A stretch of DNA of 64,000 bases from contig JADJYE010000001.1 of the NCBI GenBank assembly GCA_016719945.1, positions 930,001-994,000 of the forward strand, written 5' to 3'. A program made the translations under genes and the position numbers. The notes under the pieces are model-generated. The model did no database searches. It was not told the origin of the DNA and saw nothing but the letters and a program-made list of their open reading frames with translations. How positions within the stretch are numbered: the stretch's first letter is position 1; every line of letters starts with the position of its first letter. Positions 16,104 to 25,130 of this stretch are shown here, piece by piece. This stretch comes from Polyangiaceae bacterium. Lineage in GTDB: Bacteria > Myxococcota_A > Polyangia > Polyangiales > Polyangiaceae.

Positions 16104-18752
16104 GCATTCGGGTGGTGCTCACGGTGTGGAGCCCGCCAAGAGGCGGAGCGCCCGTCGTCCTTCTGGATCGCCCGCGCCTTGCTCTCGCGGCTCGTGGCTC
16201 GCGGACAGATCCGCGTCGACAAGCGCACGACACCGATGGAGCTCACGAGGCTCTTCAGCGAGGCGCTCGAGGCGTCGGCCGACGACGTCGCCGCCCTGCA
16301 CGAGGCGCTCTTCGGGCTCGAAGAGGTCGAGGACCTCGAGGTCGGGGTGGAGGAGCTGGAGGCTGATCTCGAGGCGCTGAAGGCCGAGGCCGCCGAAGCA
16401 CGCGGCACCGTCGCGCTGCCCTCGGGTGCGACCTGCGCGGCGCCCCCTCGCTGGTTCCCCGCGGTCGATGCTTGCACGCCGCTGCACGAGAGCGCGCACC
16501 CGAGCGGCGAGTGGATCGCTCGCACCCTGCCTGGCGATCGACCTCGCGCAGCCATCTGGACCGCGGCCGGTGCGCTAGCGAGCGCGCCGGAGGGCGCGAT
16601 CCAGGTGGTGTTCACCCCCGACGGCAGCGAGGTCTTCGTCCTCTTCGACCACTGGCTCGAGCGGCGAGCCTGGCCGTCGATGGAGCTCGGCAGGCGATTT
16701 TCCCTGGGAAGGATCGACGGCTACGCCGATCGGCTGAGCCTCTCCCCGAAGCTGCGCTACGCCGCGGTCAGCCACACCTCGTGGCGCGGACCACACGGCG
16801 CGGTGGCGCTGTTCGATCTCGCCGACGGCAAGGCGCTCGACGGGACGAACAGCCATAGCCACGCTGCAGGTCCTGTCGTGTTCGGCGAGGAAGAGACGGT
16901 CTACGCGTACGCGAACCTCGACAGGAGGTGGCCCGAGCTCGCGGAGGAAGAGCGCGCGAAGGACAAGCCCTGGAAGGTCGACTTCGGCAGCCTGTCGATC
17001 GGGAAGATCGGCGGCCTGGGCGCTGGCTCGTGGGCCCTGTACGGCGCGATCCCGGAGCCGGGCAGCCCCACCGACGGCGCCGAGGGTGTCCCGGTGTTCG
17101 TCGAAGGACGCCAGGTCGAGCTGCGTCTGCCCACGGGCGAGGTCGAGCGCGTCGACTACGCCACCCTGTTCAGGACGTTCGCGCCGAACCCGAAGGAGTT
17201 CCCCGAGGTCGTGCGCCATCGCGTAAGGCCGCGGGCTCGCAACGCGGCAGAGCTCGCGGTGGAAGGCTCGGGGTGGGCACCGGCAGAGCCGTTCTCGGCG
17301 GCGTGGACCCAGCCCGAGACGGAGGTGCTGGTGGCGACGAAGCACCAGGCGACCCGGCGTGCCTTTCCGAGCGGAGAGATCCTCGGCAAGGGCGCGCTGT
17401 GCGTCTTCGACGGCTGGCCCACCGAGGTGACCGTGCGCGAGGACGGCGAGGTGGCGGCCGTGGTCTGGCATCGCCCCGCCGAGTTCGCCTGCGGCGTCGA
17501 GGCCCTCGACCTACGAGGGGCCGACCCGCGCCAGCTGTTCGGTCGTGGCCGGCGCTGCGTCCATTGGATGAAGCGGATGCAGCCATTGCTCATCGGCCCG
17601 CTCGTGTTCGGTCCGAACGATCAGCTCGCGTTCACGGCGACCTTCGGAGGGTTTTGGTACGACCCGTCGATCGACGGGGTCGGGCAGCGGCCCATGAGCG
17701 GATTCGCCCACGTGCACCCGCTCTACCAGGGCACCGTCAAGCGCCTCCACCTCCACGGCGAGAAGAACCTGCCGCCTGACCACGACCAGAGCGACGACCC
17801 CGATCGCGCCCGATCGCTGCGCTTCACAGGCGCAACCTCGCTGGAGATCGAGCTCCCGCACGGCGAGCGCATCGAGAAGAAGTGGGGGCTCGAGGATCCC
17901 CAGAGCCCCCACGACGTCCCCTACCCCAATACGATCGCGGCGCTCGAGCCGGTCGCTATCGGCGGTCGGCGGGTCCCTGTCCGCGTGGCGGGCCGAGGCG
18001 CGCTCGGGAGCTTCGCCGTGCCGGTCGCGAGCACCGCCGTGCTCGCTCGTAGCGCGGAGGTCCATCCGAGCGGGGGTTACGTGATCTTGAACCTCGCCGA
18101 GCCCGCCGAGGGTGGCTCGCTCGCGGGAGTGTTCAGCGCGGTCACCGGCGAGCTGGTGTTCAGCCACGAAGGCGCCCTCGCGATGGCGTGGGCGGTCGGG
18201 CGGCCGCACATGCAGAGCCAGACCTCGCGCGACCTGGTCATCCTCACGCGAGACGAGCTCATCTCCTGGACGCTCCCGACGAAGGAGCGCGGCGTCCACC
18301 AGCTCTCCGGGACGCACGTCCCCCGAACGCTCGACGTGTGTCCGAGAGGCCGCTACGCGATCGTGACCTTCGTCGATCCCAACGCGAGCCAGCTCACCGT
18401 CCTGGTGGCCGACCTGGCGAACGGCCACGAGCCGTGCGAGCAGGAGCTCGAGCCGCTCACCGAGGGGCTCGCCTGCAGCGCCTTCAGCCCAGACGGCGGC
18501 ACCTGGGCGGCGTTCGTCCCCGCGCTCGAGCCGGTGAAGCTCGACAGCGGGCTGACGTCGGGCGGGACGCTGCTCCTGTACCGGGTGGGGGGTGCCGAGC
18601 TCATGTCACGCGCCCTCGAGCTGTCCGCTTCGGACGTCGCGCAGCTTCGACCAGGCGCGGACGCGGTGATGGCGTGGGTGGGCGAGGACGATCTCGTCGT
18701 CGAGCTCCCGGGCCTCGCGCCTCGCTCGTTCGACCGCACGGCGGAGGCGTGA
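16071..18752 (+). CDS. Large protein with N-terminal zinc ribbon and beta-propeller-like body
   Basis: The protein has 893 residues. The first 20 hold two CxxC knuckles (CAFC, CSRC), a likely zinc ribbon. A helical, Glu-rich coiled-coil segment follows (about residues 85-110). The body has many WD40/propeller-like strands, such as VVFTPDGSEVFVLFDHW, GAVALFDLADGKAL and SAFSPDGGTWAAFVP. No signal peptide is visible, so it is probably cytoplasmic. I do not recognise a catalytic motif. Its start overlaps the phhA frame by 33 bases, which points to a shorter phhA. Confidence 0.6.
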   Translation: MSACAFCRKDHAFGWCSRCGARQEAERPSSFWIARALLSRLVARGQIRVDKRTTPMELTRLFSEALEASADDVAALHEALFGLEEVEDLEVGVEELEADLEALKAEAAEARGTVALPSGATCAAPPRWFPAVDACTPLHESAHPSGEWIARTLPGDRPRAAIWTAAGALASAPEGAIQVVFTPDGSEVFVLFDHWLERRAWPSMELGRRFSLGRIDGYADRLSLSPKLRYAAVSHTSWRGPHGAVALFDLADGKALDGTNSHSHAAGPVVFGEEETVYAYANLDRRWPELAEEERAKDKPWKVDFGSLSIGKIGGLGAGSWALYGAIPEPGSPTDGAEGVPVFVEGRQVELRLPTGEVERVDYATLFRTFAPNPKEFPEVVRHRVRPRARNAAELAVEGSGWAPAEPFSAAWTQPETEVLVATKHQATRRAFPSGEILGKGALCVFDGWPTEVTVREDGEVAAVVWHRPAEFACGVEALDLRGADPRQLFGRGRRCVHWMKRMQPLLIGPLVFGPNDQLAFTATFGGFWYDPSIDGVGQRPMSGFAHVHPLYQGTVKRLHLHGEKNLPPDHDQSDDPDRARSLRFTGATSLEIELPHGERIEKKWGLEDPQSPHDVPYPNTIAALEPVAIGGRRVPVRVAGRGALGSFAVPVASTAVLARSAEVHPSGGYVILNLAEPAEGGSLAGVFSAVTGELVFSHEGALAMAWAVGRPHMQSQTSRDLVILTRDELISWTLPTKERGVHQLSGTHVPRTLDVCPRGRYAIVTFVDPNASQLTVLVADLANGHEPCEQELEPLTEGLACSAFSPDGGTWAAFVPALEPVKLDSGLTSGGTLLLYRVGGAELMSRALELSASDVAQLRPGADAVMAWVGEDDLVVELPGLAPRSFDRTAEA

Positions 18753-18754
18753 GG

Positions 18755-19864
18755 TCAGCGTTCCCCTCGCCTCAGCGCCGCTAGTCGTTGGGCGAGGTCG
18801 CCTTCGGCGAGGTCGAGCTCGAGTCGATTCAGGTGCCGGAACAGGTCGAAGCGCTCGATGAGCTCGACCGCGTCCTCGTCTCCGAGCGCGAGGCCCGACA
18901 GATCGAGCTCGGCGAGCTGCTTGGTGAGCCGCGCGTCGGCGAGCGCCCTTGGCAGCCCTGGCGCGTAGCCCCGCAGGGTGAGCGAGCGCAGGCGCGGCAG
19001 CCCGTCCCCGGCGAAGAGGGCCGAGAGCGCGTCGGAGGACTCGAGCCACCCCACGTCGAGAGCCTCGAGCCGCGGGGCTCGAAGCGCCCCGAGCGAAGCG
19101 TGGGGAAGGTCGAGGTAGAGCCGCGAGAGCCCGGGGTAGCGTCGCGCGACGCGGTCGACGGCGTCGCCGTCGACGTGATGAGACGTCCTGAGCCGGAGCG
19201 ACTCGAGCGGCGGCGCCGGCTCGAGCGCGTCGAGCATCGCCAGGAATGGGGCGCCATCGCCCGACCGCTCCCAGATCTCGAGGCGCCGCACGAAGCGGCA
19301 AGAGCCGCCCTCGAGCACGGCCCGAAGCGCCGAGTCCGCGCCGCGGACGTCCTCGGGCCACCACGCCACCTCGTCCACGAAGCCACCGCGATACTCGACG
19401 TGGAGGGAGTCGCCGAGCAGCGACGCCCCCTCGCCCAGCAGCGCAGGCTCGATCAGCGAGAGCAACGCGCGGGCCCCCGTCGCCGCGGCCTCGTCCCCTC
19501 GCGCGGCGGCGAGCTGCAGGGCCCCCAGCTCCCCCCTGCGATCTCCTGCTTGCGCGAGCCAGTCGGCGTAGATCGAGAGCGGCTCATCTGCGCCCAGCCC
19601 CTCGAGCACTGCTGTCTCGAGGCCCTCGTTTCGCGCGAAGCCCACGCGCTCGGCCGCGGGGCTCACCCGCACATAGCCTTTGCGGGTGCGCTCCCGGATC
19701 AGCTCTCGACCCGCCTCCCGGGTCGCATCGAGGCCCTCGTACCGCTTCGTGGTCGTGTGCAACTTGGCGCCGACGGTCCCCCACGAGGTCGTGATGGCGA
19801 CCCCTTCGCGCTCGATCACCCAGACCTTGTTGGAGCGCCCGTCCCTGAGCTCGAACCTGGGCAT
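18755..19864 (-). CDS. WGR-domain protein with companion repeat and leucine-rich repeats
   Basis: The protein has 369 residues from MPRFELRDG. The N-terminus has a WGR domain (TSWGTVGAKLHTTTKRYEG). It is followed by a motif of the TIGR02996 repeat-companion type (LSIYADWLAQAGDRRGELG) and leucine-rich segments (LSRLYLDLPHASLGALRAP, LRSLTLRGY, LAELDLSGLALG). WGR domains bind nucleic acid or protein in myxobacterial regulators; the LRR part is probably a protein-binding scaffold. No signal peptide is seen. The GTG/ATG at 19903 would add only basic residues, so the 19864 start is better. Confidence 0.75.
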   Translation of the reverse strand: MPRFELRDGRSNKVWVIEREGVAITTSWGTVGAKLHTTTKRYEGLDATREAGRELIRERTRKGYVRVSPAAERVGFARNEGLETAVLEGLGADEPLSIYADWLAQAGDRRGELGALQLAAARGDEAAATGARALLSLIEPALLGEGASLLGDSLHVEYRGGFVDEVAWWPEDVRGADSALRAVLEGGSCRFVRRLEIWERSGDGAPFLAMLDALEPAPPLESLRLRTSHHVDGDAVDRVARRYPGLSRLYLDLPHASLGALRAPRLEALDVGWLESSDALSALFAGDGLPRLRSLTLRGYAPGLPRALADARLTKQLAELDLSGLALGDEDAVELIERFDLFRHLNRLELDLAEGDLAQRLAALRRGER

Positions 19865-20022
19865 CGCTGGGGCAGCGTAGTCGCCGCGCGCGCCGCTGCG
19901 CACCCATGAGCGAGGCCTGGCTCATTCGCGCGAGGTCGGACGCAGCTGGCGCCGCTGGTGGCAGGCCTTTTGGCCGTGACGCGCAGGCACGCGACTTGAA
20001 TTGAGGAACGCGGAGGAACTGA

Positions 20023-20766
20023 ATGCCCACGCTCACACGTCACACCTGGCTCGCCACCCTCACCCTCTTCACCGCCTCGAGCCTGCTCGGCTGTGCCGAG
20101 AAGAAGGCGGAGGCGAAGGCCGACGCCAGCTCGGCTCCGAAGAGCGCTGCCGCCGCGCCTGCCAGCGCGTCCGCTCCCGCGAAGGCGAGCGCGGCAGCCA
20201 GCCCGCCACCCGCGACGCCTTCGCCGAGCGCCGCGCCGAAGGTCGCGACCGCTGCCCCAGCGGCGAGCGTCAAGGCGCCCGACAGCGCGAAGAAGTCGCC
20301 GCCCACCAAGAAGCGCTTGGCCGTCCCGGAGGCGTGGGAGAACTTTGAGCACGCGACCAAGCAGTTCGGGTTTTGGCTCCCGCAGGGCTCCGCGACCGAG
20401 GACCTGACCGACAACGGGCTCGACATCTTCCGCGCCGAGCTGCCGAAGCCCACCAACGTCGAGGCGTGGATCTACGCCTACCGCGACAAGACGCTGACGA
20501 AGGCCGACCTCTGGGTCGACGCCGAGGCGGCCATCAAAGATCACCTCAAGGGCACGAGCATCCAGATGGGACCGCCCGAGGACCTCGACGAGATGTTCGC
20601 GGTCAGGGAGGCGACGTGGACCGAGAACAACCCGGTCAAGGGCGTCGTCTTCGTGGGCACCGACGTGAACGACAACTACGTGATGATCGTCTCGAGCCTC
20701 GCCTCGGAGTACGACGCGAACCGCGACGTCATCGATCAGGTGTGGACGAACTTCTACCTCTTCTGA
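20023..20766 (+). CDS. Lipoprotein with Ala/Lys/Pro-rich spacer and a compact C-terminal domain
   Basis: The protein has 247 residues with a lipobox (SLLGC). Residues 25-100 are Ala/Lys/Ser/Pro-rich and probably unstructured, long enough to cross the periplasm. The C-terminal domain has FGFWLPQGSATEDL, EAWIYAYRDKTLTKADL and VIDQVWTNFYLF. A GGAGG ribosome site precedes the ATG. I do not recognise the domain. It stands between two minus-strand genes. Confidence 0.6.
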   Translation: MPTLTRHTWLATLTLFTASSLLGCAEKKAEAKADASSAPKSAAAAPASASAPAKASAAASPPPATPSPSAAPKVATAAPAASVKAPDSAKKSPPTKKRLAVPEAWENFEHATKQFGFWLPQGSATEDLTDNGLDIFRAELPKPTNVEAWIYAYRDKTLTKADLWVDAEAAIKDHLKGTSIQMGPPEDLDEMFAVREATWTENNPVKGVVFVGTDVNDNYVMIVSSLASEYDANRDVIDQVWTNFYLF

Positions 20767-20784
20767 TCGCTCGCCGGCGGACCC

Positions 20785-21912
20785 TCACCAGCCGAGCCGC
20801 TCGACCAGCGTCTCGGCGAGCAGGTCACCGAGCTTGGCGTTGGTGACGACGTTCGTGTGGTAATCGCAGCCGAGCCCGTCGGCCGGGTCGATCGAGAACT
20901 GCAGCGTCCCGGAGCTCGGGTCGGCGAAGGTCGCCAGCGCCTGCTCGACCAGGCCTTCATTCGTCGCGCCCCAGTGGGCCCAGGTGACGCCCAGCAGGTA
21001 CGCGCTCGGGTGCCGAGCGCGAACGGTCTGGAGCAGCGTGACGTAGTCGGCGACGAACGCGGCCTCGTCGAGCGCCGCCGAGAAGTCGTTGGTGCCCAGG
21101 TTGATCACGACGACGTCGGCAGGGAAGGCGCTCGGGTCCCACGCGGGCGTCGCGCTGCCCACGAAAGTGCGCGGATACAGCTCGGGCATCGGCTCGTTCG
21201 TGTCGCCGCCGTAGTTCTGGTGCACGCCTTTGCCCGAGAAGCAGACGAGGTGCGCCGCCGCGTCGACCTTGCGAGCCGCCTCGAGGGCGTACGTGGAGTA
21301 GGCCGACTCGGTCGTCGCGGAGAAGTTGCATTGGGCCGAGTCGCCCTCGATGCCATAGCCGCAGGTGAGGGAGTCGCCGATGAACTCGATGCGGTGCTGG
21401 TAGGGGTATGGGCTGGGGACGATCGCCTCTTGGGGCTCGAAGCCCAGGAAGGTGAAGCTGCCGAAAAACGCCTCGTTTCTGCGGACGATCTCGACGCTGT
21501 GCTCACCGGCGGCGAGGTCGGTCGCGAGCTCGTAGACCTGCTCGCCGCCTGACGTCTCGAAGCGCCCCACGGGCGCGCCGTCGATGACGACCTCGAACCA
21601 GAGCCCGCCAGCGCCGGCCAGCCGAACCGACGCGCTGGGGCCGGTCATCGTCGCGAGGGCGCTCGAGCCGGACCAGCTCGCCTCCCGGTCGAGGTAGCGG
21701 CCGACCAGGTGGACGTCCGCGACCGGGACCTCGCCTCCCGCGCCGCCGCCCCCGCTGGCCCGCGCGCCGCCGCCACCTTGCGGGACGGACGCTCCGCCTG
21801 CGCCGTCCCCGACGGCGCCGCCCGAGCCCCCCTGCCCTCCGCTGCTCGAGCCATCGTCGCCGCACGCCAGCAGCGCGAGACCGAGCACCCAACCGACCGC
21901 GAGCCTTTGCAC
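20785..21912 (-). CDS. SGNH/GDSL esterase, carbohydrate esterase family 2-like
   Basis: The protein has 375 residues, a lipobox (LALLAC) and a Gly/Ser/Ala-rich spacer. An N-terminal beta domain (residues about 75-170) is followed by an SGNH hydrolase: IEFIGDSLTCGYGIEG (Ser nucleophile), VINLGTNDFSAAL (Asn) and GCDYHTNVV (Asp/His). The two-domain layout is that of CE2 acetyl-xylan esterases. It would deacetylate plant-cell-wall sugars outside the cell. Confidence 0.8.
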   Translation of the reverse strand: MQRLAVGWVLGLALLACGDDGSSSGGQGGSGGAVGDGAGGASVPQGGGGARASGGGGAGGEVPVADVHLVGRYLDREASWSGSSALATMTGPSASVRLAGAGGLWFEVVIDGAPVGRFETSGGEQVYELATDLAAGEHSVEIVRRNEAFFGSFTFLGFEPQEAIVPSPYPYQHRIEFIGDSLTCGYGIEGDSAQCNFSATTESAYSTYALEAARKVDAAAHLVCFSGKGVHQNYGGDTNEPMPELYPRTFVGSATPAWDPSAFPADVVVINLGTNDFSAALDEAAFVADYVTLLQTVRARHPSAYLLGVTWAHWGATNEGLVEQALATFADPSSGTLQFSIDPADGLGCDYHTNVVTNAKLGDLLAETLVERLGW

Positions 21913-22063
21913 GCGCCGATGGTACCTCGACGCGCGGCGCTACGGCGTCGTCTGACACGCGAGATCGTGCGTGCACTTCCCGACGAACGCACGGTGGTTC
22001 GGGCCATGACACGCGACCCGTCGGCGCGCTGTCAATCTCTTCGCCGGCCTCGGCCCGCAGCGC

Positions 22064-23050
22064 TCACTTGACGCCGCTGGTAGCCCCGCCCATCGCCGCG
22101 GACCCGGTGTTGGTGCTCTTGAGAGTGCAGGGCGTCCAAGGGGTCACCGGGGTGAAGTTGAACGCGACGCACGAGGACGTCTTGTCGCAGATGTACGAGC
22201 ACTCGCGGCTGCTCGATGCATACGGCGTCGAGAGCGTGGTGCCGTTCACGATCGAGCCCGAGGCCAGGGTGCCCGAGAAGGCGTAGCTCATCGTCGTCAA
22301 GATCCACGGCAAATGCTGCTGCACGCTGCTGTACTTGTTGCGGTACTCCCATTCGAACACGGAGCCGAACAGCACGCCGAGCGCCCGCCCCGAATAGAAA
22401 AAGGGCCCCCCCGAGTCGCCCAGGTCAGACTGCTCGTTCTCGGTGAGGAAGTGCCCCTCCGCGTCGTTGTCCGAGTACGTCGAGTCCACGACCCCGCGCA
22501 GATCGTTGTCCGCGTTCGGGCCTCCCTCATGCCCCCCTTGGCCAATCTTGACACCAAAGTCGTCCCCCCCCGCTGGATACGCCCAAGCCAACGTGGCGAC
22601 GGTGCTCGTGGCCGGGATCGGCGCCGTGAGCCGGATCACCGCGATGTCCGCGAATTTTCCGTTGCTGTCGGTGTAGTCCCCGGTGCTCGGGTTCACGCCG
22701 GGCGGATACGCCACGCTCTGGATCTCTCGCGAGGTCAAGTCGTCCACCGGAACGTAGCTGGCGTTGGTCGTCGTGTAGAATTTCGCGCTGCTCCCGACCT
22801 GCGGCATGCAGTGGGAGGCCGTCAGCAGGTGCCGCGTGCCGACGATGATCGCCGTGCAGTTCCCGAGCGAGGCGACGCGGGCCCGCGACCACAGGTCGGC
22901 GGCCGTCCCCCCCGTGATCTCGTGCTCGGCCTCAGCCAGCTCCTCCTCGGTTTCGTCCGTCATCGTGTCGTCCGCGGAGCAGGCAGCAGCAGCTGCCGAC
23001 ATCGCGAGCGTGATCACCGCAACCATCGAGCTTCGGATCGTCGTGTCCAT
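22064..23050 (-). CDS. Trypsin-like serine protease with C-terminal apple/PAN-like domain
   Basis: The protein has 328 residues from MDTTIRSSM, with a signal and lipobox (AAAAC). The S1 catalytic residues are visible: LTASHC (His), ADIAVIRL (Asp) and DLGDSGGP (Ser). The C-terminal 60 residues hold a Cys-rich CSYICDKTSSCVAFNF motif as in PAN/apple domains, which bind proteins or sugars. A short ITGG at the mature N-terminus is consistent with zymogen activation. It would be an extracellular or surface protease of a predatory bacterium. Confidence 0.88.
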   Translation of the reverse strand: MDTTIRSSMVAVITLAMSAAAAACSADDTMTDETEEELAEAEHEITGGTAADLWSRARVASLGNCTAIIVGTRHLLTASHCMPQVGSSAKFYTTTNASYVPVDDLTSREIQSVAYPPGVNPSTGDYTDSNGKFADIAVIRLTAPIPATSTVATLAWAYPAGGDDFGVKIGQGGHEGGPNADNDLRGVVDSTYSDNDAEGHFLTENEQSDLGDSGGPFFYSGRALGVLFGSVFEWEYRNKYSSVQQHLPWILTTMSYAFSGTLASGSIVNGTTLSTPYASSSRECSYICDKTSSCVAFNFTPVTPWTPCTLKSTNTGSAAMGGATSGVK

Positions 23051-23323
23051 GGATCGTCTCGTTTCTGGTGAGCGAGCGGCCGCGCGCAGCGCGCCACACA
23101 CGACGCCCCCGGCGTCGCGGCCCTCGTGCTTTCTGTCTCGACTGCCTCGGCAGCCGTGACCCGCCTTCCAAGATGCGGGCCAAGCTACCCGCGCTTTTCG
23201 CGGAGATCCCGCCCGAGCAGGAGCGTAACCGCGGCCGCGAGTGTTACGTCACCGCGACCCGCAGGCGTCACATGGGACGGGGGCGACCCGCGCTCGGAAG
23301 GGGACTCGAGACGAAGCCCGCGC
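23051..23323. other. Intergenic gap without a recognised feature
   Basis: This 273-base stretch lies upstream of the protease gene and next to the stop of the following minus-strand gene. The protease promoter must lie here. I see no hairpin with T-tract, tRNA or small ORF worth calling. Confidence 0.5.
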
Positions 23324-23713
23324 TCAGGTCCAGCCGGGCTTCGGTAGCAGCGCCTCGCGCAGCTGTCGCCAGTCGTCGACCGACACGCGGAGGCTGCCCC
23401 GCGTGACCCCGAAGACCACGCGCATCGTCTGGGGACGCTTGAAGCGAATGCAGGCGACCCGGTCCTGGGCCGCCACCACGCTCACGGAGTCGCCCGGACC
23501 GAGCTTCACGCCGAGCCCCCCGTACCAGGGAAACTCGGACAGCTCGACGTCCTCGACGTCGCTGCACGCGAAGGTCTCGTCGAACCAGGGACCCATGCGC
23601 ACCGTGAAGCTGGCTCGTGACGGGTCGACCTCGATGAAGCTGTTGCTGCGGGTGACCGCGGCCGGAGCCAGCAGCCACCCCCAGCGCGCGCTGAAGCGGA
23701 TGGGGATCCTCAC
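23324..23713 (-). CDS. Small protein of unknown function
   Basis: The protein has about 129 residues from the GTG at 23713 (VRIPIRF). It contains SFIEVDPSRASFTVRMGPW, ELSEFPWYGGLGVKLG and a C-terminal VSVDDWRQLREALLPK, a beta-rich body with a final helix as in small PH-like domains. No signal peptide is visible. The longer frame to 24079 is rich in Arg and shadow-like. The start is uncertain. Confidence 0.45.
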   Translation of the reverse strand: MRIPIRFSARWGWLLAPAAVTRSNSFIEVDPSRASFTVRMGPWFDETFACSDVEDVELSEFPWYGGLGVKLGPGDSVSVVAAQDRVACIRFKRPQTMRVVFGVTRGSLRVSVDDWRQLREALLPKPGWT

Positions 23714-23771
23714 GATCGGCAGTGTATTCAGGTTTGGCCTGCGAGGGCTGTCGGAGTAGCGTCTTCGGCAG

Positions 23772-24036
23772 GTGGAGGCTCTCGGACGGACGCTCGTCGG
23801 TTGCGCAGCCGCCGGGATCACGGCGGCAGTCGCGGCGTGCCCGAGCGGCGTCCGCGTACGCGACCCTCGCTGAGCTCGAGCGGCAGCTTCAGATGGCGGA
23901 GGATGAGGCACGGAAGCTGCATCTTCAGCAGCAGCTCGACCAGGCCGCGCGAGACCAGGCCAGCGGCAAGCCGAAGGTTCATCATCCCTCGCCGAACAAG
24001 CGCAATTGTCCACCGAGCGATCCGCTCTGTCAGTGA
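23772..24036 (+). CDS. Possible small coiled-coil protein (frameshifted)
   Basis: A GTG at 23772 opens a signal-like segment (LVGCAAAGITAAVAAC). A shift of one base near 23860 leads into a heptad-rich helix (ATLAELERQLQMAEDEARK) and a tail ending in PSDPLCQ. As a whole it would be a roughly 87-residue lipoprotein-like small protein with a coiled coil. Nothing known matches. Given the short length and the need for a frame change, this is a weak call. Confidence 0.3.
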
Positions 24037-24186
24037 CCCTTCGGCGCGGCAGGCCGGGCGCGGCGTCCATGAGGGGCACTCTTCGTCGCAGGTCGACGCC
24101 CGCGAGCGTAGCGCCCTTTGGCAGGTCTCGGAGACCCGCTTCGGGACCGAGAGACAGGGCTCGAGCAATGCCCTACCGTCCGCGGG

Positions 24187-25110
24187 ATGGGCGCCACCAC
24201 GCACACCCGGGCCACGATCGACTGCGACGTCCTCCCTCGCTTCACGGCGGCCTACTTGCGAGTCGCTGGGGACGAGTGCGCGTTCATCGAGGCCCACACG
24301 GCGCACGCGCTCCCGCGGCTGCTCGCTGAGCTCAGCAAGCACGGCCGAAGACCCCAGGACGTGCGCTGGATCGTCGTCACGCACGCTCACCTCGACCACG
24401 CGGCCGGCGCAGGTGGCCTGCTCGCGGCTTGTCCCAACGCGACGCTGCTCGCGCATCCGCGGGCCGCCGCGAACCTGATCGACCCGGCGAAGCTCGTCGC
24501 CAGCGCGACCCGGGTCTATGGCGAGGCGCGCTTCGCCGAGCTGTACGGGACGATCGTCCCCGCCCCCGCAGAGCGGGTCCGCGCGCTCGAGGACGGGGAG
24601 ACCTTCGACGTCGGCGGGGCGAGGCTGTCGGTGCACCACAGCGCCGGGCACGCCAAGCACCACTTCGTCGTCCACGATCCGGCCCTGTCGACGGTCTACA
24701 CCGGGGACGCCTTCGGCCTCGTCTACCCAGCGCTCCAGCACGCGGGGCGCTTCGCGATCGCCTCCACGAGCCCGATCGACTTCGACGCCGCCGAGGCCCG
24801 GCGTTCGCTCGACCTCATCCTCGGGCTCGGCGCGGAGCACGCCTGCCTCACCCACTTCGATGCCGTGGACGACCTGACCGTCGTGGCGGGGCAGGTCCGC
24901 GCCTGGATCGACCGGTCCGAAGCCTGGATGCAGGAGTGCCTCGCCAGCGAGGCGCCGTTCGACGTGCAGGCGAAGCGCGTCGAGGGCCAGATCCGGGAGG
25001 TCCTCTCACGCACGGCGCTCACCTCGAAGGACCTCGAGCTGCTCGCGGTCGACATCGAGCTCAACGCGCAGGGCGTGGCCGTCGCCGCAGAGCGCAGCCG
25101 AAAGAAATAG
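24187..25110 (+). CDS. MBL-fold metallo-hydrolase
   Basis: The protein has 307 residues. It has the zinc-binding motif VTHAHLDHAAG, then SAGHAKHHFV (His), VYTGDAFG (Asp) and LTHFDAVDD (His) of the metallo-beta-lactamase fold. C-terminal helices (about residues 230-300) extend beyond the core and may form an accessory domain. The substrate cannot be told. The ATG at 24187 is preferred over the upstream GTG because the added residues look like noise. Confidence 0.8.
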   Translation: MGATTHTRATIDCDVLPRFTAAYLRVAGDECAFIEAHTAHALPRLLAELSKHGRRPQDVRWIVVTHAHLDHAAGAGGLLAACPNATLLAHPRAAANLIDPAKLVASATRVYGEARFAELYGTIVPAPAERVRALEDGETFDVGGARLSVHHSAGHAKHHFVVHDPALSTVYTGDAFGLVYPALQHAGRFAIASTSPIDFDAAEARRSLDLILGLGAEHACLTHFDAVDDLTVVAGQVRAWIDRSEAWMQECLASEAPFDVQAKRVEGQIREVLSRTALTSKDLELLAVDIELNAQGVAVAAERSRKK

Positions 25111-25130
25111 CGCCACGCCAGCCTGGGCGA

